From NCBI RefSeq assembly GCF_900005765.1, contig NC_041690.1, positions 992,001-1,056,000 of the forward strand: a DNA stretch of 64,000 nt. The letters run 5' to 3'. The notes beneath the pieces were generated by a model. It was not told the DNA's origin and did not search any database. It worked only from the letters and a program-made list of their open reading frames with translations. Below, piece after piece: positions 46,737 through 59,523 of this stretch; the first letter of the stretch is position 1; each line of letters starts with the position of its first letter. Source of the DNA: Plasmodium relictum (Eukaryota; Apicomplexa; Aconoidasida; Haemosporida; Plasmodiidae). The position numbers and the translations under genes were made by a program.

Positions 46737-49700
46737 TCAATTTCTAAGATAATTTAAATCATTATAAGAATGAAAAGATAACATATTTTCTAAAATTGAA
46801 ACTTTTTTTAAAATATTTTTGTCTAATCTTATTATGTGATTAAATAATTTAGAATCTTTATGTGGCCCAAAAAAGTTATTATCTTCCGTATTAAAAGAAA
46901 TAATATTTAACTTCATCATAAACTCAGAAAAATGAATTTCGAACACCTTTGAAAGTATTTTTATATCATTTTTTATAGAAAAAATAAATTGTTCTTTTTC
47001 TATATGCTTAGAATCATTAGTACTATTCATATTTATTATGTTATTCTTTACTTTTTTTATTTCTTCTTCATCTTCATCTTCTTCGTCTTTTTTATCTTCG
47101 TCAAAGTCATTATCATATGGATTATCAAAATTTAGGTCAAAATTAATATTCAAAAATTTACTTAGTTTTATTAAAATTTCATATATCTGAGAAGGTATAA
47201 ATAGCAAATTTAAAATATTGTTAGAAAATAATTCATTTAATAAAAACTGCTTATTAATTGAAAACTGATGCAATTTATAAGGATTCCTTTCCATATTATC
47301 TATATATATATCTTCTTTTGTATTATAACCTTTTCCTAAGTTATCCACATCTTTAATTATATTTCTATCATAATTATTGCATAAGTTAAATTTCTTAAAT
47401 GAAACATTATCAGGAGCGGAGATTTCTTCTTTTTTATTTAAGGTATAATTAAAAAAAATTCTCTCATATTCCTTATAAATAGTATTATTCTTATATTCTT
47501 CGTTTACATAAAAATTATATAATTCTTCATGATCTGTTAGTATAGGTACTAATAAAACTTCTATTAAAAAATTTAAATAAAATTGATGATTGTTTTTTAT
47601 ATGATCTAATGATTTAGATTTTGATAAGTTGAATATAAAATTATTCCACGAAAAATTTAGCATCCATTGATAATAAGTGTAAATAGTATTCAGAAAAAAA
47701 AAAATTTTATATTTCAGATTATATAAAGAAAAAATAATGGTGTGGAAATTTTCGAAACATGAATTTTTTTTAGTTTTTAAATATTTATAAAATATATGAA
47801 CCAAATTTAATATTTGTAGTGATTTCTTAATTTCTAGAAAATAAGAAAATATAGCTGAATATTTTTCCAGACATGCAGAATCAATAAGAAAATTCATAAA
47901 AGGTGATGTTTTTGTTTCTATAATTAAATTTCTATAATTAATTACATTAATTTTGTTATTATAAATTTTATTTTCTTTTAATTTAAAATAAAAACTTTTT
48001 AATATATTTGTTATTACTTCCTCCGTGTAAAAGCTAGTATTTAATTCTACACAAATAGTGTGCTTCCTTAAATTTTTATCGCTTATATCATTAAATTTAT
48101 CATTACCTTTTTTTTTAAATTCTTTAATAATATAATTTGATTCTTCTTCAGATTTTTCATAGGAATTATCTAATTTCTTAATAACGCTATCATTATTATT
48201 ATTTACTGAAGTATTAGAAGGATTATAATCCTTAAAATATATAATTTTTTTTTTTTTTGTATCTATATTAGATACATTTGAACTATCAGAAGTATTATTC
48301 GAATTACTATCATTAATTTCTTTAATATTTTTTTTTTTCTTTAAATTGTTTGTATTGTTTCCATTATCATAAGGATGATATATTTTTTTCTCTATAATAT
48401 TACTATAATTTTCAATATTAAAATTTTTTTTTCTTTTGCTTCTTTTTTTGTGCTTAAAATTTTTACTCCTTGACAATAATATATTCATATGAATTAATGT
48501 AAACTTTTTGTGTAAAAAAGAGGAACATGAATAATTAAAATTTGCACTATTTTTTTTTTGAAAATATTGATTACTACTATAAACACACTGCTTAAATAAA
48601 GAGTTAATATTCCTTTCATCAATAAATGGAAAAGAAACTTCCTTAAAAACAAATTCAAAAAATGGTAAAATATAATCACTTATTTCTAGAAAAACTAAAC
48701 TACGCAAACAACAAAAATACTCTAAGAGATAACAATATTTCATTAAACTATGTAGAAAAATACGATTACTTTTTTCATAAAAATTAAAAAAGTGCTCTTG
48801 AAAATACTTTTTAATATATAAATCATATGGTATGTTTAATAACATAATATTTTGATTAAAATAGGGTAAATTTTTACTTCTACTTTCTGTTAAAAATTTA
48901 GATATTATATCAAGTGAAGTATTTTGAATTTTTTTGATGTTCTCTAAATTGTAATAGTAATTAAGTGTATTTTCATGTAACTTTTTTGAAGTAATTTCAT
49001 TTTCTTCAAAAAAAACAAAATTAGAATTGTCTTCATTTTCACATGAATATAACTTCAAATTTTCTTCATCTTCGAAATATTTTATATTTTTTTCTTCTTT
49101 TAAATAATAGTCAATATAATCTATATTTTTTTCATTATTAATTTTCATATATAAACGAATGTTATTTCCTAAACTTATTAAAAAAAAAATAAAGGAATTA
49201 AAAAATTCAGGGCATAATATGAATTCATTTTGCTTTCTAATAAAAAGACTATTACAATGTTTTCCTTCAATTTTTGAGGAAAAGATAAAAAATTCATTAA
49301 ATTTATCATCAATTTTTCCTTTTTTTATCCAATTATCTATATGCTTAGAATAATATATGTTTAAATCATTCAGTAAAAATCGGAAAATTTTTTCTAGAGA
49401 CTTGTTATTTATAATTTGGCAATTTCTCCAGTATAATAAAACCATATCATAGCAAATACAAAATTTCTTAGCATTATCAAAATTATAATTAAAATAAATA
49501 TAATCATTTATGCTAATATTATATAATAAATAAGATAAAATCAAATTAATGAAATCATACAAGTTATTCCACATATAAAGGTAATTATTTATTATATAAT
49601 TTAGATGAATCAAACTTAATGACCTAAAACTAGAAATTCCTTCACATTTTATTTTCCTTTCTCCTTTTTTTTTTTTTTTTTTTTTTAAATTAGCAAAATG

Positions 49701-51827
49701 GCTTAATTTTAAATAATCAATAACTTTTATTTTTTTTATTTTTTGTAAAAATTCGAAAATTTGTTCATCACATATTGGTACTAAGTTATATTGTTTTAAT
49801 ATTAGTAATATATGATAATTATATAAAATATCGATTACACATATCCATTCAAAATAAATATTTTTTAATGAACTCACAAAGGATTCTAAAAAATTTCCTT
49901 GATAATACATATTGTTTTCACTCTCATTATTCATGTTAATTTGATCAAAAAAAAAGAAAAAATTTTTTTTTTTTTTTTCATCATTGATATTTTCTCTGAA
50001 ATATATTATATAATTAAAAATGTCACTTAAATTGGAAGACAAAAAAAAAAAAAAATTTCTAAATTTATTTGCTAAAAAGAAAAATATATTGATATAAAAT
50101 ATTTTTATACATACTTTTTTCATTTTTTTGATATAGTTATTAAAACTTTTTCTTCCTATATTATATAATTTAACATTCATCATTTTTTTTATTACAGCAT
50201 AGTATTTATTATTAGAATTCTCTTTTTTGTTATTTTTTTTGTTTTTCTTTTCTATTTCTATATAAAATAAAAAATCATCTTTTATTTTATTCTTATCCAT
50301 TATCCTATTAAATAAAAAATTAGAAAAGTTAGTAAAAAAATTGTCTCTAAATTTAATAGGGCAATTCAAAGATAAAATCATTAAAATTTCTTTTATAATA
50401 AAAATTTCACTCACAAAAAATGAATTTTTTTTTTTATTTCTTGCTTTTCCCGTTGTATATATTCCTTTAAACATATTTTTATTGTTAGTTTCTTCAACAA
50501 TTATTTTGCTATAATAAGAGCTGTCAATTAGTTTATTATCATCCTTGTTTTTTTCTTCTAATGTTTCATTAATTCTTTTTTCTTTATAATAATATTCATG
50601 ACAATCAATTTTATTTATTTTGGTGCTATTCATATCATTACTAATATTTTCTTTATTTTTCTTATTATCTTTTTTATCTACCAAGAAAACATTATGCAAA
50701 TTATATATATCCGTTTCATATATTAGATTTCCCTCATTTTCAGTATTTTCATAATCCTCTTCATCAAATATATTAATATTATTAAAAAAATATCGTTCCC
50801 TTGATTTAGATTTAAAAAACATATCTTTACTCTTTTTTTGTTTTTTTTTTAAACTTATAAATATATCTTCATCAGACATAATACTTGAATCCTCCATATG
50901 ATCCCCACTTTTATTTTCATATATGTTTTCATTTTTATAATTATTATGATTCTTAACTGATACATTATTATTAATATCTCTATTACTTAATAAAATATTT
51001 TTACTTTTTATTTTATCTTTTATGTTTTCATAATGAGGATATTTGCATATGCAATCGTATATTTTTTTAATAACATTTTCATAAGTTATCTCATTTTTAT
51101 TTTTCATATAATTCTCTATATAACTATATTTGGTCTCATAAAAATTATTAAAATTACTATCTATATTATTATTTTCTATTTCATTTTTATAACTAGTTAT
51201 TTCAATGTCTACATTACTTAAATAATCTCTATTTTCTTTCTTATTTTCGTCTTTATCAATTTCATCTTCATCTTCTAAGGAAGAAAACCTAGTATTTTCG
51301 TCATCAGTGTTATAAAGCTCGTTCAAATATTTTTTTTCTTCTATAATATTAAAATTATTTATATCTTCTAAGGCATTTTGTTCATTTATATTTAGAATTT
51401 TACTTTCTTCTTCTTTCTGTTTAATGAAGTATTTATTATATAGCAAATCGATTTCTTTTGTATTTTCATTTCTTGAACTTTCACTTATTAAAAAGAATAA
51501 TCTTAAAATGACATATTTTAATTCATATCTATCTTTTTCATCATAAATATGAAATTCATTACTAAGAAAAATTTCGCATAAATGTTTAAAAATACTTTTC
51601 TTTTTATATTGTGCATTAATTGTCAATTCATTTATATAATCATTAATGTCAGCTAAAACTTCAGTATCATTAATATCTTGAAATGGATATAAAGCTATTT
51701 CATTTATTGACTTATTTAAAAAATTATTTAAAAAATTTCTATTGGAATATTTTTCAAATTTATCAAATAAATAACTTAAATATTCTTTCTGTTTTTTCCT
51801 TACTTCGTGTATATAAGTTGATGTCAT
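46737..51827 (-). CDS. Gamma-tubulin complex component (Spc97/Spc98 family)
   Basis: Predicted subunit of the microtubule-nucleating gamma-tubulin complex at the nuclear spindle plaque. The 1696-residue chain has an acidic, Asn-rich N-terminal third. A GRIP1-like helical region covers about 620-1060, with LKNIYFEWICVIDILY, ISSFRSLSLIHLNYI, and the family signature DNWIKKGKIDDKFNEFFI near 836. A low-complexity Ser/Asn/Lys insert lies at about 1130-1250. A GRIP2-like region covers about 1300-1440, with KTSPFMNFLIDSACLEKYSAI, LNTIYTYYQWMLNFSWNNF and DHIKNNHQFYLNFL, as in the part of GCPs that grips gamma-tubulin. A poly-Lys run near 725 interrupts GRIP1. I cannot tell which GCP number it is. Single exon. 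Confidence 0.78.
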   Translation of the reverse strand: MTSTYIHEVRKKQKEYLSYLFDKFEKYSNRNFLNNFLNKSINEIALYPFQDINDTEVLADINDYINELTINAQYKKKSIFKHLCEIFLSNEFHIYDEKDRYELKYVILRLFFLISESSRNENTKEIDLLYNKYFIKQKEEESKILNINEQNALEDINNFNIIEEKKYLNELYNTDDENTRFSSLEDEDEIDKDENKKENRDYLSNVDIEITSYKNEIENNNIDSNFNNFYETKYSYIENYMKNKNEITYENVIKKIYDCICKYPHYENIKDKIKSKNILLSNRDINNNVSVKNHNNYKNENIYENKSGDHMEDSSIMSDEDIFISLKKKQKKSKDMFFKSKSRERYFFNNINIFDEEDYENTENEGNLIYETDIYNLHNVFLVDKKDNKKNKENISNDMNSTKINKIDCHEYYYKEKRINETLEEKNKDDNKLIDSSYYSKIIVEETNNKNMFKGIYTTGKARNKKKNSFFVSEIFIIKEILMILSLNCPIKFRDNFFTNFSNFLFNRIMDKNKIKDDFLFYIEIEKKNKKNNKKENSNNKYYAVIKKMMNVKLYNIGRKSFNNYIKKMKKVCIKIFYINIFFFLANKFRNFFFFLSSNLSDIFNYIIYFRENINDEKKKKNFFFFFDQINMNNESENNMYYQGNFLESFVSSLKNIYFEWICVIDILYNYHILLILKQYNLVPICDEQIFEFLQKIKKIKVIDYLKLSHFANLKKKKKKKGERKIKCEGISSFRSLSLIHLNYIINNYLYMWNNLYDFINLILSYLLYNISINDYIYFNYNFDNAKKFCICYDMVLLYWRNCQIINNKSLEKIFRFLLNDLNIYYSKHIDNWIKKGKIDDKFNEFFIFSSKIEGKHCNSLFIRKQNEFILCPEFFNSFIFFLISLGNNIRLYMKINNEKNIDYIDYYLKEEKNIKYFEDEENLKLYSCENEDNSNFVFFEENEITSKKLHENTLNYYYNLENIKKIQNTSLDIISKFLTESRSKNLPYFNQNIMLLNIPYDLYIKKYFQEHFFNFYEKSNRIFLHSLMKYCYLLEYFCCLRSLVFLEISDYILPFFEFVFKEVSFPFIDERNINSLFKQCVYSSNQYFQKKNSANFNYSCSSFLHKKFTLIHMNILLSRSKNFKHKKRSKRKKNFNIENYSNIIEKKIYHPYDNGNNTNNLKKKKNIKEINDSNSNNTSDSSNVSNIDTKKKKIIYFKDYNPSNTSVNNNNDSVIKKLDNSYEKSEEESNYIIKEFKKKGNDKFNDISDKNLRKHTICVELNTSFYTEEVITNILKSFYFKLKENKIYNNKINVINYRNLIIETKTSPFMNFLIDSACLEKYSAIFSYFLEIKKSLQILNLVHIFYKYLKTKKNSCFENFHTIIFSLYNLKYKIFFFLNTIYTYYQWMLNFSWNNFIFNLSKSKSLDHIKNNHQFYLNFLIEVLLVPILTDHEELYNFYVNEEYKNNTIYKEYERIFFNYTLNKKEEISAPDNVSFKKFNLCNNYDRNIIKDVDNLGKGYNTKEDIYIDNMERNPYKLHQFSINKQFLLNELFSNNILNLLFIPSQIYEILIKLSKFLNINFDLNFDNPYDNDFDEDKKDEEDEDEEEIKKVKNNIINMNSTNDSKHIEKEQFIFSIKNDIKILSKVFEIHFSEFMMKLNIISFNTEDNNFFGPHKDSKLFNHIIRLDKNILKKVSILENMLSFHSYNDLNYLRN

Positions 51828-52105
51828 ATTATCTAAATGAGCAAAATCATAAAAATAAGAAAAAAAAAAAAAAAAAAATTATTTTTTTATATTTTTATTA
51901 AATTATATCATAATACTTTTTTACTCCTACTATTTCCCAAAAACATATTAATAGTATATTCAATACATAAATATTTTTAAAAAAAGTTTATTAAAATACA
52001 CACTAAAATAAAATCATGGTTAATAAAAGAATTTTTTATAAAAAAAAAGTTATGTTTATATTTAATAAATATAATTATTAAAAATAGAAATACATGTATA
52101 TAAAG

Positions 52106-52336
52106 CTACCCAAATAAAATTTCAATGATAATACATAAAAAATTAAGAAAAATCAATGGAATTTTAAAATATATTCTTATGGTATAGAATAATAATTTAA
52201 TGTTATTAAAAATATCATTACTATTTAAACAAATATCTATTTTTTTATATTTTTTTAACTTCTTTTCATTTATAATTAAAACACTATTAATCAGCAATAC
52301 CACACTCTCAAATAATAAAAAAAAATACATACTCAT
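52106..52336 (-). CDS. YOS1/IER3IP1-like small membrane protein
   Basis: A 76-residue single-exon gene in a 1.1 kb gap between larger genes. It matches the Yos1/IER3IP1 family over its whole length: an N-terminal helix (FFLLFESVVLLINSVLIINE, family LLQAALLCVNAIAVLHE), a polar loop, then IRIYFKIPLIFLNFLCIII and the diagnostic C-terminal LFG. Human IER3IP1 has 82 residues and the same ending. In yeast, Yos1 works with Yip1 and Yif1 in ER-to-Golgi COPII vesicle transport. The polar loop here (KKIDICLNSNDIFNNIK) lacks the Gly-rich part of the human protein. It lies 280 bp downstream of the GCP start on the same strand... that is, upstream DNA of GCP is its 3' flank. Confidence 0.75.
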   Translation of the reverse strand: MSMYFFLLFESVVLLINSVLIINEKKLKKYKKIDICLNSNDIFNNIKLLFYTIRIYFKIPLIFLNFLCIIIEILFG

Positions 52337-52990
52337 TTTTAAAAATATTCAAAATATATTAAATATTTCATAAAATGTTATGCTTTTCATGCTTTTTATT
52401 ATAAAATCTTTAGTTTCATTTAAATGTAAATGTTAGCAAGTATTCATTAAAAAAAAAAAAAAAAAATAGAAGAAATTAATAAATATATTATTTTCTAATA
52501 TATTTTTTAATAATTTTTATTTTATTATGCTATAAAAGCTTAATCAAATGCAAATAATATATACAATCGTAAAAAATTATACAAATAAAAAAAAAAAAAA
52601 AAATTATATTAAAATAATGATAAATAATATATTAAAAAAGATAAAATTAAAGATAAAAAATATTTTGTGTACACATTTTAATGCTATATACATGTATTTA
52701 TTTAAAAGTTACAAAACAAAAAATTTATTTTATAACGAAAAATAAACAAAAATATATATCTCAAATACATTCAAAAAATTAAGTGCACAAAGACTACATA
52801 TATATATGAACAAAGGGAAAAAGATATACATTTATATTCTTAGTAAATAACAAAAAAAAAAAAAACTAAAATAAAAAATGGTTTCATAAAAAATAGAATT
52901 TTCGAAAATTTTTAAATAGTAATAGAAACAAAATACAAGAAGCATAATTAAAAGGAATTTAGCTTAAAAAGGAAAAAACATATAATAAAT
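52337..52990. other. Intergenic region between the LRR gene and YOS1
   Basis: About 0.65 kb upstream of YOS1. It holds A/T runs and one GTGCAC hexamer near 52782. No gene seen. Confidence 0.55.
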
Positions 52991-55900
52991 TTACTTTTTA
53001 AAATTATATTTAATCTTTCTATTTTTCAAATCCATTAAATTATAACGACTTTTTATTTTGAAGTCTTTTTTTCCTATTATTCCTTCTTTGTTCTGTTTTT
53101 TTTCAAAAAATTGTTTAATTATATTCATTTCATTTTCAGTTAATTCAGTATTATATTCAATGTCATTATTAATTTTATTTTTTTTCAATTTAGAAACCTT
53201 CTTTTTTAGGTTTCTTTTATACATTGGTGTATCATAAGTATTTTGAAATGAAACTTTTTGTTTTTTTGATACATAATTTATTATATTTTCACAATTTTCT
53301 TTATGTAATGAGTTTGAATAAATTTTAATCTTGTCTAATGATTTACATTTTGAAATCAAATTATTTAAAAAATTAATTAATTCTCTTTTATTATTAAATG
53401 AATTACATTGTAATGATAAAAGATTTATATAACGATTTTCATTTAATTTCTTAATATTTTTATTTACATTAATTAAAAAATTGTTTCCTAAATTACAATT
53501 GTCTAAGCTGAAAAAAAAAAAAAAAAGGATTTATTAAAGAACTTTATTATTATATAATATATTATTTTTCTTTATAATATTTATTTTATTTTTTTCTCAC
53601 CTAATAATTTTGCATTTAGTGTTATTTAATAAATAAAAAAATAGTTCATGAATATTTGGAGATTTTCCTATTTTCAGATCACTTAAATTTATTTTACTAA
53701 AAATAAAAAAAATAAAAAACAAATAAAATATAATTAAATGAATATTTTAATTTGTTAAGTAATAAATTTTTTTTTTTATTTAATTCATTATATAGATTAT
53801 AAAATGTATAAAATAAATCATGTATTTGTTATTTTTATTTTAAAAAAGAATATTTTAAATACTTACAAGTAAACACTAAAATTTAAAAGGAAATTAATAA
53901 GCTCTTCCATTGGTAGATTTGAATTAATAAAATTGTTACTTAAAGATAATTTGTATGTCTTTATTCCGTATTTAGAACCTTTTATTGAATTAAAATATAA
54001 TATATCTTCATTAGTTAAATAACAATAACTAAGATTTATATTTTTTACAACACCATCTTTGCACAGTTTTAAGATGAAATCAATCTCTTCCTTGTTAATC
54101 TTATAATGATAAAAATTTATTTCCTTAAAAATTAAAAAAAAAATATAATATAAAAGTACATATAAATATTTATATAAAAAATAAAAAAATAAAATAATAA
54201 AAGTTGTAAGGATGAATTTAATGCTTTATTAATATATTTTACATTTTCACTTCTCATAATAAAATAATTTAAAATATTTTCATTCACTTCTCTATTACTA
54301 TTTATTTGCTCATAATAGTATAATTTTCCAAGTAAACTAAAAAAAAAAGAAAAAAAAATGAAAGTAAAAAAATATTTGTTTATACTTTTATATTTTAATA
54401 TTAAATCTTACCTATCATTTACTGTGTTATAAAATAATGATGTTATATTGTGTTTAAATAATTTTAGGCTGAATTTGATTTCTTTGTTATTAAATAAAGC
54501 ACCAATTAAAACAAATGATAAATCGTCTTTTTTCATAACTGAAATATTTTTGATAATGTATAGTTTTATTTCAGGTCTTAATATATATAAATAAATACTA
54601 TATAACTCAAAAAAAATGTGCATACTTTTATCCTAAAAAAAAATTTAAATATAACAGTGATTTTATTACATATGTTTATGATAAGTAATAAAAAAGAAAA
54701 TATAAATAAAAACTTTAATATATATATATATATATATACATACATATATATAAACATTTATATTTTACTTACACCTTCATATAATTGAGCAAACCCCCTT
54801 AAATTACAATAAAAATAATTTTTAATCTCGTAAATATTATTAAAACTAAAAATATTAGGAATTTGTTTAAAATATTTATCCATTTCTATTGCTTTTTTTT
54901 TTCTTTTAAATTCAAATGATGTATCAAAAATATCTCTTTGTATAAAATTTCCATAAATATATAACTTTTTAAAATCATTGTTTAATTCAAATAAGATTTT
55001 TATTAAGGATAAAATGTCAAAATATTTTAAATTATTAAATTCAACATTTAAATAATTTATAGTACTTGACATGTTTCCCTTTTTTTCCTTTATAATTTTA
55101 ATTATATTCGTTATGTTATCTTCATTTAGTTCACATTTCATTAAACTTAAAAATGAAATATTTGTATTTAAAATTAAATTAGAAATAAAATATTCGGCTG
55201 ATGAATTTGACAAATCGATAAAATCTAGGACAAGTTCGGTTAAATTTATACTTTTTAAAAATATTATAGTATCATCTATATCCTTTTTAATTACTTCAAA
55301 TGATAAATCAAGAAACAAAGGATTTTTTGTCATAATTAAAGTATTACATTGATTAATATTAGAAAATGATAAAAATTCAGATAAATTTAGGATGTTCATA
55401 TTTCTATTTGAAAAGTTAACAACATTTATGTTTTTCATTTTTTTTTTATATGAACATATAATTTTGTCAGCATTACTGTCATACGTAATATTTTTTAAAT
55501 TTAATAAATTCTCTTCTAATAAAAAATAATGAACAGCATTCTCATATGTGCATGAATAAATGGAGTTTAAATATATATTATATTTAACTAATAGTACTCT
55601 TTTCATTATGCTATTAAAAATTAAATTTATTTGATCTGCATTTCCTGACAAGCAACAATTAATTATAATATTACCTTCATTAGCTACTCTTAAAAGTATT
55701 TCACTTATATTATTGTATTTTTTTTCAATTTTTGCAGTAGTATTTTCATTTATAATGAACGAATATAATAAACTATCTTCTGATATATGTGTACTATTTT
55801 CATACAACTTTATATGATATATAAGTATTTCAATAAAAAAATTACCTTTACTGATTCTCTAAAAAATTAAAATAAATAGCACATAAAAAAATATTATATA

Positions 55901-58900
55901 TATATATATATATATTTAACATATTTTTTTGAATTTTACATAATTAAATATTTTTAAAGGATCAATTAATAAACTTTTGAATTGAATATAATATAAAATT
56001 GTATCTTTAATTTTTCTTTTTTTTTAATTTCTAACCGTATCTTTATTAATAAGAAAAAAGTCTACATAACTATATAAGTAAGTAATATTTATTTTAGGAT
56101 CTTTATAATAAAATACTTTTTCAATTGCATTATCATTATAATATACATTTCTTATGTTAAAATATTCATAAGAAGATATAGTTAATGAAGAATAAGTATA
56201 TTCAGAACTATTTAAATCAGAAGAATTTTTGTCTTCATCTTCAAATAATTCACTTTCTTCTGATTTTCCTTCTTCTTCCTCTTCTTCTTCCTCTTCTTCT
56301 TCCTCTTCTTCTTCCTCTTCTTCTTCCTCTTCTTCCTCATTATTTTGATTATCTTTTCAAATTTTAACAAAAAAAAAAAAAAAAAGAATAAAATAAAATA
56401 AATAAATAAATAAATATATATATATGTATAATGTAAAAGATAATAAAATACATATTGTATTAAGGTAATTTATTGTTTTTTTATTAACCTTTATGTATTT
56501 TTGCTAGTAAATTATATCCTGCTTTCGAAAATTTCATAGCTTTTTTAACATTTTTTTTTTTTTTCTTTATTATTTTTTCTGTCTGTTTTGATTTATGAAT
56601 ATACTTTTTTTTATTTAATCTATTACATATATAAAATTTTAATCTCCTTAAATCATCTTCATAAACTCTATCACTTTTTTTCATTACTTTGTATTTTTTT
56701 TTTAAATTATCTATACTTCTGTGATCGAGATATTCAAAATTTAAAGAACTATTAGTTTTAATTGAATCTTCAATTTCACTAACTTCTTCATCAATATCAT
56801 CATCTTCCTCATGTATTTCATCTTTTTCTCTTTCATTCTTACTTAGTTTAATTGATTGTTCCTCATTATTATCTGATGATGCTGGTTTTTCTATAATTAA
56901 ATCTTCTTCGTATATATTTATATTTTCTAATCTTAATTTTGTTAAATTCTCTTCTTCCTTATTCATTTTTTCATCTTCCATAATATCCTCTCTTATTTTA
57001 TCATAAATTTTTTTCTCTGTTCATAAAATGAGAAATATTTATATAAGATTATTAGAAAAATTTCGAAATAAAGTGTATAAATATCTTTATTTTTTTTATT
57101 TTTTTTTAAATTACTCTTGAGATCATAAATATTAATTTTTTCTTCCTTTAGCTTTTTATTTAAATTTTGTGTAATTCTAGTGTAATAACCAGGAGAATAT
57201 AAACTGTCTACATAATTATATTTTTGTAGTAATTCTGATTCTTGTTTCATTTTTTCTTTGTTCAATTCTATTTTTTTTTGTGTTAAAACCTGATCAAACT
57301 TAAAAATTTAAAAATATAACACCATTTAAAAAAAAAAAGAAAGTCTAATGCTTTTGTACTAGTATTTAGTAAAAGCATATTATCATTTCATAAAAAATAT
57401 GTTAAAATTAAAAAGAAATATATATAATTTAAATAAAAATATATAAATATTTTATAAAAAGAAGAAGAAAAAAAAAAAATTATATATATATATATATATA
57501 TCATTCATAATCATAAAATAATAATATTTTTTTAAAATTCTTTTATATATATATATACTTTTTGACTATAAGAGGTTTCATATTTATTAAACTTTTCACT
57601 ATCTGATAAAAATATTTCTGTGTCAAATTGTTCAGGTATAAAATTAGTAAAATTTTTTATATTTAAATCATTTTTAACTTTAGTTAATAAATTATTAACA
57701 TTATTTTTTATTTCTTCTTCTTCTGTTTTTTCAAATGTATAATTCTTTAAGGAAATATTTTTTTGATTTTGGAAACGATATGAATTATCAGACGTTGAAC
57801 TTTCCGAAATTCTGTCAGCATTTTCATCAAAAAAAAAATTGTCATAATGTAGATAATCTAAAATATTAGTTTTATTATCTTTAATTCTTTTTTTTTTTAT
57901 TATATTTAATTCTTCTGTTTTTTTTTTAATTTCTAATTTATCTTCCTAAACATACAATATTTTAAAAAGAAGTATAAGAATGAATTATTTTTTCTTAAAA
58001 TTTTTTACAAATTATATATATATTTTTAACATTATTTTAAATTTGTTTATTACCTCTAAATGATCTATTTTTAATGAAGCTTGAGACCTATAGCAACAAA
58101 ACCAAAGAAAAATACATATATATATAAAATTTTCAAATGGAAAAATTATTGGTAGAATTGAAAGAATATATTAATTTTAAAATAGTTACTTTTTATCTTC
58201 ATCTGATTCAATATCATCAAAATCTATAAAATTTTATAGTTATAAATAAAAATTTTTATGTAAATCTTATTTATGAATTACGTATATTTATATTTATACA
58301 TACTGTTATTCAAGATGTCTAATATTAAATTTTCTATTTTAATTTTATCACTAAAAACATCATTTTTATAAGCAGCTCTTTCATATTTGTCTACTAAAAC
58401 TGAATCTTTAAAATGAACATTTTTAAATTTAGTTTTTTTTTTATTCCCTATATTTTCTTTTTCTTTATCGATGAAATATAGATATCTGGATTTATCATTC
58501 CATGCCTTCATATCATCTAAAAAAATAACAAAGATATTAGTGTGCTAAATTTCTATAATTTTTTTATTTTTTTTTTTCTATATCCTTTTAATTAATTTTT
58601 TATAACCTTCATAAATCAACAAATCATTATCACAAAAAAAATGTTCAGTAGTAATTCCTGTGTTACTCATCTTTTCTTGTACATTTTTTGTTATGTAGTA
58701 TTCATTTGTAGCATTTATAAATTCATAATTTTTTTTATTATTTTTGTCGTTATAAGTATAATTATATTTTCTATCAGAACTATTTTTGTTTCTAAAACGT
58801 ATTTCATCTTTAGGTATTTTTATTAAATCATTAACAAAGCTTAAATCAATATATTTTTTATCATTTTCAAAATTATGTTCTCTATTAAAAAGATAAAATA

Positions 58901-59465
58901 GTATATAAAAATATTATATACATATAATGCTGATACGAAAATTAATTTTTTTTTAATAATGTAAATTTTTATGTAAACCTTATATAAGAAGGGTGAATTA
59001 TTGTTCTATATTCATTATTAGTTGCAACAAAACTTAAACCGTTTTTTTTTTTTTCTAAAAAAAAAGGAATTAAAAAAAAATACGTGTGTATATATTAAAA
59101 GTGAAATAAATTATACAAAAAAATACTCTTATATTAACCTTTCTTTTCTATGTTATCAAATTCATGTATATATTTTTTTTCATCTTCGCAAAAGTTTTTT
59201 GTATCATTTTCTTTATTAATATATTTATTATTATCTAAAAAATTAATAAATTTAATAAGAAAAATTACTTTCTTTTTTTTTTCTTTTTTTCTTTTTATTT
59301 TTTAACCTAGGTATTCATTTTGATAAATAGCTGATGATTCACAATCTTGAATGGTAGTTAAGAATGATTCTGTGCACAAAATTAAAAAAATATATTTTCT
59401 TTTTATATTATAATATTTTTCATTGTTCTAAAATTAATATTCATAAATAAAAAATTTTCTCTTTC

Positions 59466-59523
<58 letters not shown>

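Noticed and set aside
52991-57265. Several short separate minus-strand genes (LRR tail, 349-residue LRR piece, 165-residue acidic piece, 90-residue piece)
   Set aside because: All are exons of one gene: each ends at a GT donor and continues in phase from an AG acceptor.
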